Shown here in pieces: positions 62,540-64,000 of a stretch of 64,000 bases of DNA (position 1 is its first letter; the number at the start of each line of letters is the position of its first letter). Made by a program: the position numbers and the translations under genes. Source of the stretch: Leeuwenhoekiella aequorea (GTDB lineage: Bacteria; Bacteroidota; Bacteroidia; Flavobacteriales; Flavobacteriaceae); the NCBI RefSeq assembly GCF_004104375.1, contig NZ_QOVM01000008.1, forward strand, positions 1 through 64,000. The letters are read 5' to 3'. Under the pieces are notes generated by a model. The model was not told the DNA's origin, made no database searches, and saw only the letters and a program-made list of their open reading frames with translations.

Positions 62540-63520
62540 CTATTGGTTAAGCGCTTGCTCGATTACATTATCAAATAAATCTGCCAGACTGATGCCTGCT
62601 ACTTTTGCCTGCTGGGGAATTATACTAGCAGGACTCAAACCCGGAGTAGTATTTACTTCTAGAAAATGAGGCTCCCCATTATGAAAAATAAATTCTGCAC
62701 GTGTAAGGCCTTTTAGTTTTAATGCTTTAAAAACCTTTTCTGCTTCTCGCTGTACTGCGCTTGTTTGCTCATCGCTGATGCGTGCAGGAGTGATTTCTTG
62801 TGATTTACCAGCATATTTTGCTTCATAATCAAAGAAGTCATTGTCGCTTACAATCTCGGTGACTGGTAACGCTTGTATTTTTCCGTAGTAATTAATTACA
62901 CCTACAGAAACTTCTGTACCCTCTAAAAACGATTCGATTATAATTTCGTCATCCTCTTTAAACGAAATTGCAATGGCCGCTTCGAGTGCGTCTTCTTCAT
63001 ATACTTTAGACACCCCAAAACTGCTACCTGCTTTATTGGCTTTTACGAAACACGGTAAACCTACCTTCGCAACAATTTCTGAAGTATTTATAACATCTCC
63101 TTTATTTAAAAAATAATTTGTCGCCGTTTTAATACCATACGCACTAAGTACACTTATACAATCACGCTTATTAAACGTAAGGGCTGCTTCATAATAATCA
63201 CAAGCTGTTTGAGGAATACCCAGCAACTCTAAATAGGCTTGAAATGTGCCATCTTCTCCGGGAGTTCCGTGAATTGTATTAAACACACAGTCAAATTTTA
63301 TCTTTGTACCGTCTATAGTAATAGAAAAGTCACTTTTATCTACCGGAAATGGTTTGTGATCAGAATGGCTGCAAAACCAACCTTCCTTTATTATAGAAAT
63401 AGGATAAACTGTATACTTTGAAGTGTCAAGATGTTTACAAACTGTATTTCCGCTAAGCATTGATATCGCTACCTCGCTAGAAAAACCACCCATTATAACC
63501 GCTATATTTTTTTTTGACAT
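62540..63520 (-). CDS. ddl: D-alanine--D-alanine ligase
   Basis: The 326-residue ATP-grasp enzyme joins two D-Ala for peptidoglycan. The N-terminal block is IAVIMGGFSSEVAISMLSG. IHGTPGEDGTFQAYLELLGI contains the substrate loop, GLPCFVKANKAGSSFGVSK the ATP lid, and GEPHFLEVNTTPGLSPASI the metal-binding Glu/Asn. All domains are intact. It is divergent from the PASTA gene, a pairing typical of Bacteroidota peptidoglycan neighbourhoods. Confidence 0.97.
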   Translation of the reverse strand: MSKKNIAVIMGGFSSEVAISMLSGNTVCKHLDTSKYTVYPISIIKEGWFCSHSDHKPFPVDKSDFSITIDGTKIKFDCVFNTIHGTPGEDGTFQAYLELLGIPQTACDYYEAALTFNKRDCISVLSAYGIKTATNYFLNKGDVINTSEIVAKVGLPCFVKANKAGSSFGVSKVYEEDALEAAIAISFKEDDEIIIESFLEGTEVSVGVINYYGKIQALPVTEIVSDNDFFDYEAKYAGKSQEITPARISDEQTSAVQREAEKVFKALKLKGLTRAEFIFHNGEPHFLEVNTTPGLSPASIIPQQAKVAGISLADLFDNVIEQALNQ

Positions 63521-63610
63521 AGTAAATAATAACTCTTTGCGTTTCTTGATAATAAATCGGGTTCAAAGAACGCTATTTTTAGAATAAATAGGCAAAAAAA
63601 ATGATTGCAA

Positions 63611-63641
63611 TTGAGGGTCACCCAATTTTAAACTAAGTTTG
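63611..63641 (+). promoter_or_regulatory. Promoter of the PASTA gene
   Basis: TTG at 63611-63613, a 20-base spacer and TAAGTTTG at 63634-63641 fit the Bacteroidota consensus TTG-N19-TAnnTTTG, with one extra spacer base. The predicted start is about 15 bases before the ATG at 63663. Confidence 0.65.
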
Positions 63642-63662
63642 TAGCCGCAAAATCGCATGTGT

Positions 63663-64000
63663 ATGGGACTAATAAAATTTATATTTAGCAAAGCATTTTT
63701 AATGCAGCTACTTCTTGCCTTAATCGTATTGGTTATTTTAGGATTTGCCTTTATGTTTTGGCTTAGCTCTTCTACAAATCATGATGAGCGCATTGCAGTT
63801 CCCGATCTTAGTAAAATGTCGTTAAGCTTAGTAAAGCAAGAGCTTGACAATGCTAACTTAAATTACATTGTGATTGATTCTTCTAATTACAATCCAGATT
63901 ACCCTACGTACTCTGTCATAGAGCAAAATCCTGCAGCAGGAAAATTTGTAAAAGAAAACAGAAAAATATATCTCGTTCTAAATCCTTCAGGATACCGCGA
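63663..64000 (+). CDS. Membrane-anchored PASTA-domain protein, C-terminus beyond window
   Basis: The ATG at 63663 opens a frame to the right edge with at least 112 residues. A membrane helix (LLLALIVLVILGFAFMFWL) is followed by a PASTA repeat (VPDLSKMSLSLVKQELDNAN, then VIEQNPAAGKFVKENRKIYL). PASTA domains bind uncrosslinked peptidoglycan. In flavobacteria this single-pass protein has no kinase domain and lies beside ddl, and a pseudouridine synthase gene often follows. A cell-wall-related role in the periplasm is inferred. Confidence 0.88.
   Translation, partial: MGLIKFIFSKAFLMQLLLALIVLVILGFAFMFWLSSSTNHDERIAVPDLSKMSLSLVKQELDNANLNYIVIDSSNYNPDYPTYSVIEQNPAAGKFVKENRKIYLVLNPSGYR

Overview
The window comes from a marine-type member of the Flavobacteriaceae (Bacteroidota). 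The evidence is the low GC content, genes without Shine-Dalgarno sites, promoters of the TTG-N19-TAnnTTTG type, a UpxY/NusG-like capsule antiterminator, a giant Ig-repeat surface protein, a TonB receptor with lipoprotein partners, and the ddl-PASTA neighbourhood. No tRNA, rRNA, CRISPR array, complete insertion sequence or prophage was seen.

Layout. 1-6168 (minus) is the N-terminal 2056 residues of a giant secreted protein that runs off the left edge; most of it is tandem 95-residue Ig-like repeats. 6.7-16 kb holds housekeeping and accessory genes: type II NADH dehydrogenase, fructose-1,6-bisphosphatase, a DEDDh exonuclease/GIY-YIG fusion, a BASS-type transporter, a Tat-exported Gfo/Idh/MocA oxidoreductase with a GDSL esterase, a small Cys-rich protein and a GAF histidine kinase.

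16.0-43.8 kb (all minus) is one very long capsule/exopolysaccharide operon. It is read from a good promoter at about 43.88 kb through a UpxY-type antiterminator gene. The promoter-proximal genes make nucleotide sugars: UDP-glucuronate and UDP-xylose (ugd, with uxs further down), GDP-fucose (gmd, fcl), and a complete CDP-3,6-dideoxyhexose pathway (ddhD-ddhA-ddhB-ddhC-prt-tyv, the gene order I recall from Salmonella O-antigen loci). An AT-rich centre follows, with seven glycosyltransferases, a Wzx flippase and a Wzy polymerase. The distal end holds the acetyltransferase, uxs, the initiating phosphoglycosyltransferase, Wza and Wzc.

44.0-47.5 kb holds thioredoxin and rhodanese genes and a marR-nitroreductase-yceI operon with a palindromic operator. 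47.5-54.7 kb is the complete trpEGDCFBA operon. It starts with a ribosome-type attenuator: a 15-residue leader peptide with three consecutive Trp codons, a terminator hairpin and a short antiterminator pairing. The promoter lies so close to the leader start codon that the transcript should be almost leaderless. 54.8-64 kb holds a tiny polar ORF, a SulP transporter, a PQQ-type sugar dehydrogenase with a TonB receptor, two paralogous exported proteins, coaD, ddl and the start of a PASTA protein.

The most unusual signals are short GC-rich palindromic repeats read in frame inside fcl (twice) and trpF, a GxxExxY gene bracketed by inverted repeats that looks like a small mobile unit, the near-leaderless trp attenuator, the dideoxyhexose cassette, and a small protein built from two copies of a four-cysteine motif.
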